NCBI RefSeq assembly: GCF_901873365.1
Contig: NZ_CABFLM010000073.1
Span: 1-13,945 of the forward strand
Origin: an uncultured Aggregatibacter sp.
GTDB lineage: Bacteria > Pseudomonadota > Gammaproteobacteria > Enterobacterales > Pasteurellaceae
Length of the DNA stretch: 13,945 nucleotides
Reading direction: 5' to 3'
Positions within the stretch are counted from its first letter, which is position 1. Each line of letters opens with the position of its first letter. The notes beneath the pieces were generated by a model. That model searched no databases and was not told where the DNA came from. It worked only from the letters and a program-made list of their open reading frames with translations. Position numbers and translations under genes: made by a program. This document shows positions 7,214 through 13,945 of this stretch, in pieces.

Positions 7214-8233
7214 ATGTATTCTTTCATTCGTAAAGGGATTTTTTCCCTTGATCCTGAAGATGCCCATAATTTAGTGATAAAAGCCCTGGGCTTAGCGGCA
7301 TACCCGCCATTTCATTTTCTCTTAAAACAACTTCTAAATTGTCCACAAGGTACACCAAAAACTGTTATGGGCATTGAATTTAAAAATCCTATTGGTCTGG
7401 CTGCGGGGGCAGATAAAAATGCGGAAGCGATTGATGGGTTTGGTGCCATGGGATTTGGTTTTATTGAAGTGGGCACAGTGACGCCATTGGCGCAAGAGGG
7501 AAATGCCAAACCTCGCCAATTTCGTTTGGTTGAAGCAGAAGGCATCATTAATCGTAATGGCTTTAATAATTATGGTATCGATCAGCTGATTGAAAATGTC
7601 AAAAAATCGCACTATGACGGCGTGTTGGGGATCAACATCGGTAAAAATAAACTGACGCCTTTAGAACAAGGAAAAGATGATTATCTGATTTGTTTGAATA
7701 AAGCCTATAACTACGCCGGTTATATCACCGTGAATATTTCTTCGCCTAATACACCGGATTTGCGCCAGTTACAATATGGTGATTATTTTGATGATTTGCT
7801 AAGAAGCATTAAATCTCGTCAAAAAGAACTGGCTTCACAGCATGGCAAATATGTGCCGATTGCGGTAAAAATTGCCCCGGATTTGACGGAAAGTGAGTTA
7901 ATTCAAATTGCCGATACCTTGCTGCGTCATAAAATGGATGGTGTGATTGCCACTAATACGACCATTTCTCGCGACAACGTCACAAATCTCAAAAATGCTG
8001 AACAGCAGGGGGGATTAAGCGGGAAGCCCTTGCAACATAAAAGTACCGCTATCATTGCTCGCTTGCACCAAGAACTCAAAGGGCAAATTCCGATTATTGG
8101 CAGCGGCGGTATTGATAGCGTACAAAATGCACAAGAGAAAATCCAAGCCGGTGCCGAGCTTTTACAAGTGTATTCCGGGTTGATTTATCACGGTCCGAAA
8201 TTGGTGAAAGAATTAGTTCAAGCAATTAAATAA
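7214..8233 (+). CDS. pyrD: Dihydroorotate dehydrogenase (quinone), class 2
   Basis: PyrD oxidises dihydroorotate to orotate in pyrimidine synthesis and passes electrons through FMN to the membrane quinone pool. It has 339 residues (E. coli 336). The N-terminal amphipathic extension (about 1-45) that docks on the membrane and takes up quinone marks class 2. Visible motifs are GLAAGADKNAEAIDGFGAMG (61-80), EVGTVTP (85-91), VNISSPNT (173-180) with the catalytic base Ser177, and IGSGGIDS (295-302) for FMN phosphate. GGAGAG lies about 10 bases before the ATG. The preceding terminator ends 42 bases upstream, so its promoter must overlap that region; no clear one was found. The next gene starts 12 bases after its stop. 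Confidence 0.97.
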   Translation: MYSFIRKGIFSLDPEDAHNLVIKALGLAAYPPFHFLLKQLLNCPQGTPKTVMGIEFKNPIGLAAGADKNAEAIDGFGAMGFGFIEVGTVTPLAQEGNAKPRQFRLVEAEGIINRNGFNNYGIDQLIENVKKSHYDGVLGINIGKNKLTPLEQGKDDYLICLNKAYNYAGYITVNISSPNTPDLRQLQYGDYFDDLLRSIKSRQKELASQHGKYVPIAVKIAPDLTESELIQIADTLLRHKMDGVIATNTTISRDNVTNLKNAEQQGGLSGKPLQHKSTAIIARLHQELKGQIPIIGSGGIDSVQNAQEKIQAGAELLQVYSGLIYHGPKLVKELVQAIK

Positions 8234-8245
8234 GAGAGTGACGAG

Positions 8246-8866
8246 ATGAAAACCTTATTTTTAACTTCTTATTTTTCAGGTGTGGGAAATCTGTTTAGAA
8301 ATTTTATACAAGAACAAATATTAGCCAAACAGGTATTATTTATCCCAACTGCCGGCAATGTAGAGCACTATGTAGGCTATATTGATGAAGCGAAATATGT
8401 GTTTCAGACATTAGGATTCTCCGTAGATATTTTAGATATTGCCAATACATCTGAAGTGATTATCAAGGAAAAAATAAAACAAACACCATATCTGTATATT
8501 TCAGGTGGCAATACGTTTTATCTGTTACAAGAATTAAAGAAAAAAAATTTACTTGAGTTGATTAACTTACGAATTTCAGAAGGAATGGTGTATATCGGAG
8601 AATCTGCAGGAGCAATAATTACTGCTGGTAATATTAAATACAACCAAATTATGGATGATAAGATGGTTGCTTCCGAATTGACTGATTATTCTTCACTCAA
8701 TCTCGTTAATTTTGCCATTGTGCCACATTATGGTGAGTTTCCTTTTGAAGCAAGTGCAATGGAAACCATTCGGGCTTATCAATCCACATACAATTTATTT
8801 CCAATCAATAATCATCAAGCGGTTATTGTTAAAGAAAATAATTATGAAATTAGAACAGAATCGTAG
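8246..8866 (+). CDS. Peptidase E-like protein (S51 family, class I glutamine amidotransferase-like fold)
   Basis: This encodes 206 residues. The nucleophile elbow YIGESAGAI places Ser120 as the likely nucleophile, the same number as in Salmonella peptidase E. PHYGEFPF gives a His (161) in the expected place, and Asp137/138 may complete the triad. ISGGNTFYLLQ (85-95) is the conserved S51 segment. S51 enzymes are cytosolic and include aspartyl dipeptidases and cyanophycinases. The substrate here is unknown, and the sequence is too divergent from PepE to assign one. The DNA is markedly more AT-rich than pyrD and rnm on either side, from which it is separated by only 12 and 8 bases. This suggests acquisition into, and cotranscription with, that unit. 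Confidence 0.82.
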   Translation: MKTLFLTSYFSGVGNLFRNFIQEQILAKQVLFIPTAGNVEHYVGYIDEAKYVFQTLGFSVDILDIANTSEVIIKEKIKQTPYLYISGGNTFYLLQELKKKNLLELINLRISEGMVYIGESAGAIITAGNIKYNQIMDDKMVASELTDYSSLNLVNFAIVPHYGEFPFEASAMETIRAYQSTYNLFPINNHQAVIVKENNYEIRTES

Positions 8867-8874
8867 GTTAACAC

Positions 8875-9711
8875 ATGACAAAATACGATTTACATTGCCA
8901 TAGCACAGCTTCCGATGGGATATTATCGCCGACAGAGGTGGTTTTGCGTGCCCATGAAAAAGGTGTGAATGTGCTGGCGTTGACGGATCATGATACCGTG
9001 GCCGGAGTTGCTGAGGCTCGACAACAGGCAGAGTCTTTGGGCATGAGGCTGATTAATGGCGTGGAAATTTCCACGCTATGGGAAAATCGCTCCATTCATA
9101 TTGTGGGGTTAGGGTTTGATATTTCACATGAAAAAATGACCGCACTTTTAGCTGAGCAAGCGAAATTACGCGAGATTCGAGCTCAGGAAATCGGGGCAAA
9201 ATTAGAAAAAATTGGTGTAGAAAATGCTTATGTAGAGGCAAAAAAATTAGCCGGCAATGGCGAAGTGACCCGAGCGCATTATGCCCGTCATTTAGTGCAA
9301 ATCGGCAAAGTCTCTAATGACGGCCAAGCCTTTAAACGTTATTTGGGGCAGGGTAAATCAGCTTATGTCAAGCCACAGTGGGTTGATATTCCAACAACCA
9401 TCGACATTATTCATCAAGCCGGTGGGGTTGCCGTGTTTGCCCATCCGTTGCGTTATACCATGACCATGAAATGGGTACGAAAACTAACGGAGAGTTTTAA
9501 AGCCTGGGGCGGCGATGCCATTGAAATTTCCGGTTGCGGACAAAGTCGCGACCAGTGTCAATTATTGGTAAAACTCGCAGAAGAACATCAACTCGCCGGT
9601 TCTATGGGGTCTGATTTTCATTTTCCTTGTGCGTGGGTGGAGTTAGGCAGACTCGCACCGTTGCCAGAGCATATTCCTTTTGTTTTAGACATAAAAAATG
9701 ACCTTGCTTAA
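8875..9711 (+). CDS. rnm: PHP-domain 5'-3' exoribonuclease / nucleoside bisphosphate phosphatase (RNase AM, YciV/TrpH)
   Basis: This is a metal-dependent PHP-family phosphoesterase of 278 residues (E. coli YciV/Rnm about 293). In E. coli the protein trims 5' ends of rRNAs and cleaves 3',5'-nucleoside bisphosphates. All metal-site motifs are present: HCHSTASDG (7-15), TDHDT (37-41), GVEIS with Glu64, HIVGLGF (75-81), FAHPLRY (188-194) and GSDFHFP (245-251). It begins eight bases after the S51-like gene, so cotranscription with pyrD is likely. An uptake signal is embedded at 9139-9147, translated as part of KMTALL. The stop codon lies in the loop of the convergent gene's terminator. Older annotation calls it TrpH. 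Confidence 0.92.
   Translation: MTKYDLHCHSTASDGILSPTEVVLRAHEKGVNVLALTDHDTVAGVAEARQQAESLGMRLINGVEISTLWENRSIHIVGLGFDISHEKMTALLAEQAKLREIRAQEIGAKLEKIGVENAYVEAKKLAGNGEVTRAHYARHLVQIGKVSNDGQAFKRYLGQGKSAYVKPQWVDIPTTIDIIHQAGGVAVFAHPLRYTMTMKWVRKLTESFKAWGGDAIEISGCGQSRDQCQLLVKLAEEHQLAGSMGSDFHFPCAWVELGRLAPLPEHIPFVLDIKNDLA
9139..9147 (-). repeat. DNA uptake signal sequence inside rnm
   Basis: An exact reverse copy, ACCGCACTT, lies in the rnm coding region and encodes Thr-Ala-Leu in the KMTALL segment. Confidence 0.8.
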
Positions 9712-9722
9712 TTGCAAGGTCA
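9693..9722 (-). terminator. Terminator of the LysR-type gene, overlapping the rnm stop
   Basis: TGACCTTGC (9699-9707) and GCAAGGTCA (9714-9722) form a perfect 9-bp stem with a six-base loop. On the minus strand it is followed immediately by six T residues (9698-9693), a typical intrinsic terminator for the LysR-type gene. The arms span the last codons of rnm, and its TAA (9709-9711) lies in the loop. Confidence 0.75.
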
Positions 9723-9749
9723 CGTAAAACGAAAATCCACTTAAAAACG

Positions 9750-9758
9750 ACCGCACTT
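9750..9758 (-). repeat. DNA uptake signal sequence abutting the LysR-type gene
   Basis: An exact AAGTGCGGT on the minus strand starts directly after the TAA of the LysR-type gene, in the convergent gap with rnm. Confidence 0.85.
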
Positions 9759-10655
9759 TTACGGTTTTGTCTTACATAAATCCAGCCGAGTAATAAAATC
9801 AATGAAGGCTTTGACTTTCGCTGACAAATGACGGCGGTGTGGATAAACAATATGTAAATCCAACTCTTGTTGTCGGTAATCCGCTAAAATTTCCACCAAT
9901 TTTCCTGAAGCCAATTCTTCCTCCACAAAGAAGCGTGGTGTGTTAATAATGCCAACACCATCAACACACAATGAAGCAAGGGTTAAGCCATTATTACACA
10001 CCAGTTTAGAACGCATTTTAATACGCTGAATTTTATTGTGTTTGTTAAATTCCCAATAAATTTGGTTGCCTGTGGCTTTGTATAAAAGGCAGTCGTGATG
10101 TTCTAATTCTTCCGGTGTTTGTGGTGTGCCATGCGTGGCTAAATATTCCGGTGACGCGACGAAGTGCATTGAGGAGGTCGCAATTTTCTTTGCCACCAAG
10201 GAACTGTCTTGCAGATAACCAATACGCAACGCTAAATCAAATCCTTCGCTGACCAAATCAATCATACGATCGTTAAACTCAATTTCCATGTGTAAATTCG
10301 GATGGGCTTTCACAAAACGCGCTAAATTCGGCGTAATAAATCGCAAACCAAAATCCCGTGGGATAGAAACGGTTAAATTCCCTTGCAGAGAGGTGGTAAG
10401 ATTGCTGATGCTGGATTCGGCTTCCTCCAATTCCAATAAAATGGGCTGACAATGTTGATAATAGAGGCTGCCGGCCTCCGTTGGCACAATCTTACGGGTG
10501 GTTCGTTGTAACAAACGTGTTTTTAACTGTTCTTCTAATTGAGAAACCAATTTGCTTGCCATAGCAACGGAGATATTTTGCAATGCGGCTGCTTTGGTAA
10601 AACTTTGAGTTTCAATCACTTTGCAAAAAATTGAAATTGCGTTGAGTTTATCCAT
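9759..10655 (-). CDS. LysR-type transcriptional regulator
   Basis: This encodes 298 residues, the normal LysR length. The N-terminal winged helix-turn-helix (about 3-62) reads SFTKAAALQNISVAMASKLVSQLEEQL and ends with the wing RTTRKIVPTEAG. A linker helix follows, then a two-lobed effector-binding domain from about residue 90 (GNLTVSIPRDFG) containing FDLALRIGYLQDSSL and LASLCVDGVGI. The motif set is that of the CrgA/DmlR-like branch. The effector and targets are unknown. It is divergent from topA over 98 bases, so self-regulation at that gap is likely by analogy with the family. AAAGG lies eight bases before the ATG. An HI1364-like gene beside topA also occurs in H. influenzae as I recall. 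Confidence 0.93.
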   Translation of the reverse strand: MDKLNAISIFCKVIETQSFTKAAALQNISVAMASKLVSQLEEQLKTRLLQRTTRKIVPTEAGSLYYQHCQPILLELEEAESSISNLTTSLQGNLTVSIPRDFGLRFITPNLARFVKAHPNLHMEIEFNDRMIDLVSEGFDLALRIGYLQDSSLVAKKIATSSMHFVASPEYLATHGTPQTPEELEHHDCLLYKATGNQIYWEFNKHNKIQRIKMRSKLVCNNGLTLASLCVDGVGIINTPRFFVEEELASGKLVEILADYRQQELDLHIVYPHRRHLSAKVKAFIDFITRLDLCKTKP

Positions 10656-10675
10656 TTCTGATGCCTTTTGGAAAA

Positions 10676-10692
10676 AAGTAGTTGACCTACTT
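10676..10692. promoter_or_regulatory. Candidate LysR-type operator in the divergent lysR/topA gap
   Basis: AAGTAG and CTACTT form a perfect 6-bp inverted repeat around TTGAC, a 17-bp dyad with the size of a LysR-type binding site. It lies between the predicted start point of the LysR-type gene and its ATG, a position suited to autorepression. Binding is inferred. Confidence 0.4.
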
Positions 10693-10705
10693 GAAGATAG
10701 TTAGC

Positions 10706-10734
10706 AATATAGCGGGCAATTTTATACAAGTTAA
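10706..10734 (-). promoter_or_regulatory. Candidate promoter of the LysR-type gene
   Basis: On the minus strand TTAACT (10729-10734) is separated by 17 bases from TATATT (10706-10711). The -10 is good and the -35 weak. A topA promoter must lie in the same gap, but several weak hexamers compete and I cannot choose among them. Confidence 0.45.
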
Positions 10735-10753
10735 TCGAAATTAGGTAATAATA

Positions 10754-13360
10754 ATGACAAAATCCTTGGTTATTGTGGAGTCGCCTGCGAAGGCGAAAAC
10801 CATTAATAAATATTTAGGAAACAATTATGTAGTGAAATCCAGCGTGGGACATATTCGTGATTTGCCAACGGTGGGTTCTGCGACCGGAGAGAAAGCCAAA
10901 CCTATTTCTACCAAAGGTCTTAGTGCGGAAGAAAAGCAAGCGATAAAACAACAAAAAGAACAAGATGCTTTAGTCAAACGCATGGGGATCGACCCATATC
11001 ACGGTTGGAAAGCCAACTATCAGATTTTACCCGGTAAAGAAAAAGTCGTTGCTGAGCTAAAATCCCTCGCCAAAAAAGCCGATCATATTTATCTCGCCAC
11101 CGACTTGGATAGAGAAGGAGAGGCTATCGCGTGGCATTTGCGTGAGGTAATTGGCGGCGATGATGAACGTTATAGTCGCGTTGTCTTTAATGAAATTACC
11201 AAAAATGCCATTAAACAAGCCTTTGAACATCCTGAAAATTTAAACATGGATAGGGTGAATGCGCAGCAAACACGCCGTTTCTTAGATCGTGTTGTCGGTT
11301 TTATGGTGTCACCGTTGCTTTGGAAAAAAGTGGCGCGTGGGTTATCTGCCGGCCGTGTGCAATCGGTCGCCGTGAAATTGATTGTGGAACGTGAACGGGA
11401 AATTAAAGCCTTTGTACCACAAGAATACTGGGAAGTTTCTGTGTTAACCGACACCGCAAAACATGAGCAGATTCGTTTGGATGTGGTGCAGTTTAAAGGT
11501 AAAAAATTTGAGCCCAAAAATGCGGAACAGGCACAAAGTGCGGTGGATTTTTTAGCTAAATCTGATTATGTTATTTCTGATTTAGAAACGAAACCGACCA
11601 GTTCTAAAGCGCGCGCACCATTTATTACCTCAACATTACAACAAACGGCAAGTACCCGTTTAGGCTTTGGTGTGAAGAAAACCATGATGTTGGCACAGCG
11701 TTTATATGAAGCCGGTTATATTACTTATATGCGTACGGACTCCACTAATCTGAGTCAAGATGCGTTAAATATGGTGCGCAGTTATATCGAAAAACATTAT
11801 GGTGTACCTTATTTGCCGACCAAGCCAAATTTCTATTCCAGCAAAGAAAACGCACAAGAAGCCCACGAGGCGATTCGTCCATCAGATATTCAAATTGGTT
11901 CGAATGATTTAGTGGGGATGGAAAAAGATGCCGTGCGTTTATACGATTTAATTTGGCGCCAGTTTGTAGCCTGCCAAATGCCGCCGGCTCAATATGACAG
12001 CACTACTTTAACAGTCAGAGCAGGGGATTACACCTTAACGGCCAAAGGGCGTATTTTACGCTTTGATGGTTGGACGAAGGTATTGCCACAATCCGGAAAA
12101 TCAGCGGAAGATCAGGCCTTGCCTGATGTGGACGTAAATACCACACTGAATTTGTTAAGTGTGGAACCTCAACAGTATTTCACAAAACCACCGGCTCGTT
12201 TTTCTGAAGCTGCATTAGTAAAAGAGCTGGAAAAACGGGGGATTGGCCGACCTTCGACTTATGCGGCCATTATTTCTACGATTCAAGAACGCGGTTACGT
12301 GCGTACAGAAAATCGCCGTTTTTATGCAGAAAAAATGGGCGAAATCGTGACCGATCGCTTAAATCAGTCTTTTGCTGATTTAATGAGCTATGATTTCACT
12401 GCCAATATGGAAGATGTGTTGGACCAAATCGCGTCCGGTGAGAAAAATTGGAAAACCGAATTAAATCAATTCTTCAAAGATTTCTCGACTCAACTGACCA
12501 AAGCGGAATTAGACGAATTAGAAGGCGGAATGCGTCCGAATAATTTGGTCGAAACAGATATTGTGTGTCCGACTTGTGGCCGTAATATGGCAATTCGAAC
12601 CGCCAGTACCGGTGTGTTTTTAGGTTGTACCGGATATGCCTTACCGCCAAAGGAACGTTGTAAAACCACCATTAACTTGATTCCGGAAGCCGAATTATTA
12701 AACGTGTTAGATGAAGCGTCTGAAACCAAAGCATTAATGGAGCGTAAGCGTTGCCCGAAATGTGGTACAGCAATGGATAGCTATATTCTTGATCCACATC
12801 GTAAATTGCATATTTGTGGTAACAATCCGAATTGTGACGGTTATTTAATTGAAGAAGGTAAATTCAAAATCAAAGGTTATGACGGCCCAGTTGTTGAATG
12901 TGATAAATGCGGCAGCGATATGCATCTAAAACTCGGTCGTTTTGGTAAATACATGGCTTGTACGCAATGTGATAACACTCGTAAAATTTTGAAAAATGGT
13001 GAAGTTGCACCGCCAAAAGAAGATCCGATTCATTTCCCGGAATTAAAATGTGAAAAATCCGATGCGTATTTTGTACTCCGTGATGGTGCCAGCGGTGTAT
13101 TTATGTCTGCGCATAACTTTCCAAAATCCCGTGAAACTCGCGCACCAAAAGTTGCAGAGTTAGCATTGTATCGTGATCGTTTGCCGGAGAAATTGCGCTA
13201 CTTAGCCGATGCGCCACAATTCGATCCGGAAGGCAACGCGGCCATTATTCGTTTTAGTCGCAAAGAAAAACGCCAATATGTTACCTCTGAAAAAAATGGC
13301 AAAGCCACCAAATGGATTGTTGATTTTGTGGATGGCAAGTGGGTAGAGCGGAAGAAATAA
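10754..13360 (+). CDS. topA: DNA topoisomerase I (type IA, omega protein)
   Basis: TopA relaxes negative supercoils by a 5'-phosphotyrosine strand-passage mechanism, balancing gyrase. It has 868 residues (E. coli 865). The N-terminal Toprim domain has VESPAKA with Glu9 and ATDLDREGE with Asp117, Asp119 and Glu121 for magnesium. The catalytic Tyr325 and neighbouring Arg327 lie in GYITYMRTDS. The C-terminal region holds three four-cysteine zinc ribbons: C605/C608/C625/C636, C667/C670/C688/C694 and C716/C719/C736/C739. A basic tail follows. TTAGG lies nine bases before the ATG. It is divergent from the LysR-type gene and convergent with ferritin. An uptake signal is embedded at 11536-11544. Confidence 0.98.
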   Translation: MTKSLVIVESPAKAKTINKYLGNNYVVKSSVGHIRDLPTVGSATGEKAKPISTKGLSAEEKQAIKQQKEQDALVKRMGIDPYHGWKANYQILPGKEKVVAELKSLAKKADHIYLATDLDREGEAIAWHLREVIGGDDERYSRVVFNEITKNAIKQAFEHPENLNMDRVNAQQTRRFLDRVVGFMVSPLLWKKVARGLSAGRVQSVAVKLIVEREREIKAFVPQEYWEVSVLTDTAKHEQIRLDVVQFKGKKFEPKNAEQAQSAVDFLAKSDYVISDLETKPTSSKARAPFITSTLQQTASTRLGFGVKKTMMLAQRLYEAGYITYMRTDSTNLSQDALNMVRSYIEKHYGVPYLPTKPNFYSSKENAQEAHEAIRPSDIQIGSNDLVGMEKDAVRLYDLIWRQFVACQMPPAQYDSTTLTVRAGDYTLTAKGRILRFDGWTKVLPQSGKSAEDQALPDVDVNTTLNLLSVEPQQYFTKPPARFSEAALVKELEKRGIGRPSTYAAIISTIQERGYVRTENRRFYAEKMGEIVTDRLNQSFADLMSYDFTANMEDVLDQIASGEKNWKTELNQFFKDFSTQLTKAELDELEGGMRPNNLVETDIVCPTCGRNMAIRTASTGVFLGCTGYALPPKERCKTTINLIPEAELLNVLDEASETKALMERKRCPKCGTAMDSYILDPHRKLHICGNNPNCDGYLIEEGKFKIKGYDGPVVECDKCGSDMHLKLGRFGKYMACTQCDNTRKILKNGEVAPPKEDPIHFPELKCEKSDAYFVLRDGASGVFMSAHNFPKSRETRAPKVAELALYRDRLPEKLRYLADAPQFDPEGNAAIIRFSRKEKRQYVTSEKNGKATKWIVDFVDGKWVERKK
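11536..11544 (+). repeat. DNA uptake signal sequence inside topA
   Basis: An exact AAGTGCGGT lies within the topA coding region, where the surrounding codons read AQSAVDF. Confidence 0.8.
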
Positions 13361-13376
13361 TTGCGTGGAGTAAATT

Positions 13377-13406
13377 TCATCTGATAATTTAGCATTTATC
13401 GGATGA
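13377..13406. repeat. Inverted repeat downstream of topA
   Basis: TCATCTGATAA (13377-13387) pairs with TTATCGGATGA (13396-13406) over 11 positions, with one T-G wobble, around an eight-base loop. No T tract follows, so it is probably a 3'-UTR hairpin in front of the true terminator. Confidence 0.5.
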
Positions 13407-13414
13407 GATATGAT

Positions 13415-13448
13415 AAAAAAGGCTAAGTTGTAAAACCTAGCCTTTTTT
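13415..13448. terminator. Bidirectional terminator between topA and ferritin
   Basis: AAAAAAGGCTA (13415-13425) and TAGCCTTTTTT (13438-13448) form a perfect 11-bp stem with a 12-base loop. It has a GC-containing core and runs of six A and six T at the two ends, so it can stop transcription from both convergent genes. Confidence 0.85.
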
Positions 13449-13460
13449 GTTTTAGAAAGA

Positions 13461-13945
13461 TTAGTTGCTTGCTGTTGCTAATGCCGCTAAATCTTTATCA
13501 ACAAGGAACAAGCCTTTACCATCTTCACCAAGAAGATTTAATTTATCCAAAATACGACTGAATAATTTTTCTTCTTCATGTTGTTCTGCAACATACCATT
13601 GTAAGAAGTTGAATGCAGAGTAGTCTTTCTCTTCAAAAGTTCTACCGACCAACTCATTGATCTTACTGGTAATTAATTTTTCATGTTGATACGTTAATTC
13701 AAGAACTTCTTTTAATGATTTAAATTGATGTGGTGGCTCATCAATTTGAGTAATCACTGCCAACGCACCTGTTTCATTTAAATAGGTAAATAATTTACGC
13801 ATATGTTGCATTTCTTCGGCTGCATGCGCAGATAAAAATTTAGCCGCGCCTTCAAAACCTTGTTGTTCACACCATGCACTCATTTGTAAATATAAATTTG
13901 AAGAATAAAATTCCAAATTCATTTGGTCGTTTAATAGCTTAATTA
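13461..13945 (-). CDS. ftnA: Ferritin (FtnA type), 5' end beyond window
   Basis: Ferritin is a 24-subunit cytosolic iron-storage cage with ferroxidase activity. The frame stays open through the right edge. The codons before the ATG at 13920-13922 read IKLLNDQ, matching the start of bacterial ferritins, so that ATG is internal (residue 14 in E. coli FtnA numbering) and the true start is about 20 bases or less outside the window. Ferroxidase residues by that numbering are present: Glu17 (NLEFYSS), Glu50 and His53 (AAEEMQHM), Glu94 (YQHEKLI), and Gln127 and Glu130 (AEQHEEEKLF). The C-terminus, about 15 residues after ELVGRT-FEEKDYSAFNFLQWY and the E helix, is complete. H. influenzae has two adjacent ferritin genes, so a second copy may lie just to the right. 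Confidence 0.95.
   Translation of the reverse strand, partial: IKLLNDQMNLEFYSSNLYLQMSAWCEQQGFEGAAKFLSAHAAEEMQHMRKLFTYLNETGALAVITQIDEPPHQFKSLKEVLELTYQHEKLITSKINELVGRTFEEKDYSAFNFLQWYVAEQHEEEKLFSRILDKLNLLGEDGKGLFLVDKDLAALATASN

Noticed and set aside
8712..8903. A 63-residue frame overlapping the end of the S51-like gene and the start of rnm
   Set aside because: It is out of frame with both well-supported genes and has no motif or ribosome binding site of its own.
11170..11517. Open frames antisense to topA, and similar ones antisense to pepN, purK, pyrD, aspC and rnm
   Set aside because: They have no recognisable protein features, lie wholly inside well-supported genes and reflect codon composition of the opposite strand.
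13461..13922. Ferritin beginning at the ATG at 13922
   Set aside because: The codons upstream to the window edge are in frame and read KLLNDQ, the conserved ferritin N-terminal segment, so the gene is cut by the window.

Overview
The window looks like a chromosomal piece of a Pasteurellaceae bacterium (Haemophilus or Aggregatibacter type). The nine-base DNA uptake signal AAGTGCGGT occurs nine times (both strands), mostly between genes and often as inverted pairs. The housekeeping proteins resemble gamma-proteobacterial versions throughout. The order pepN / purE / purK / aspC matches the H. influenzae order as I recall it. Genus-level assignment is an inference.

Layout. Bases 1-1175 form an AT-rich accessory patch. 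It holds two divergent copies of one small protein family in tandem (the first touches the window edge), a short out-of-place coding remnant between them, and a large hairpin after the second. I read this as an orphan immunity-type tail of a polymorphic toxin locus lying to the left of the window. That reading rests on architecture only; no family was recognised with certainty. Bases 1190-1370 carry two uptake signals and a second inverted repeat that may terminate aspC.

Bases 1371-4375 (minus strand) hold purE, purK and aspC, giving de novo purine synthesis (AIR to CAIR) and aspartate transamination. purE has a perfect 14-bp palindrome of the PurR operator type over its promoter. A hairpin built from two uptake signals separates purE from purK, and aspC has its own strong sigma70-type promoter. 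Divergently on the plus strand come pepN (aminopeptidase N), an uptake-signal terminator, pyrD (quinone-linked dihydroorotate dehydrogenase), an S51 peptidase-like gene of AT-rich composition, and rnm/yciV (PHP-domain nuclease). The last three are tightly spaced and probably form one transcript. Convergent to them is a LysR-type regulator on the minus strand, whose terminator hairpin overlaps the rnm stop codon. Divergent from that is topA (DNA topoisomerase I, three intact zinc ribbons). topA is convergent with a ferritin gene that runs off the right edge; a bidirectional terminator lies between them.

Most of the window is ordinary core genome. The parts worth a second look are the left-edge tandem paralogues with the remnant and hairpin, the peptidase-like gene wedged between pyrD and rnm, and the hairpins that double as uptake signals. 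No tRNA, rRNA, CRISPR array or intact insertion sequence was seen.
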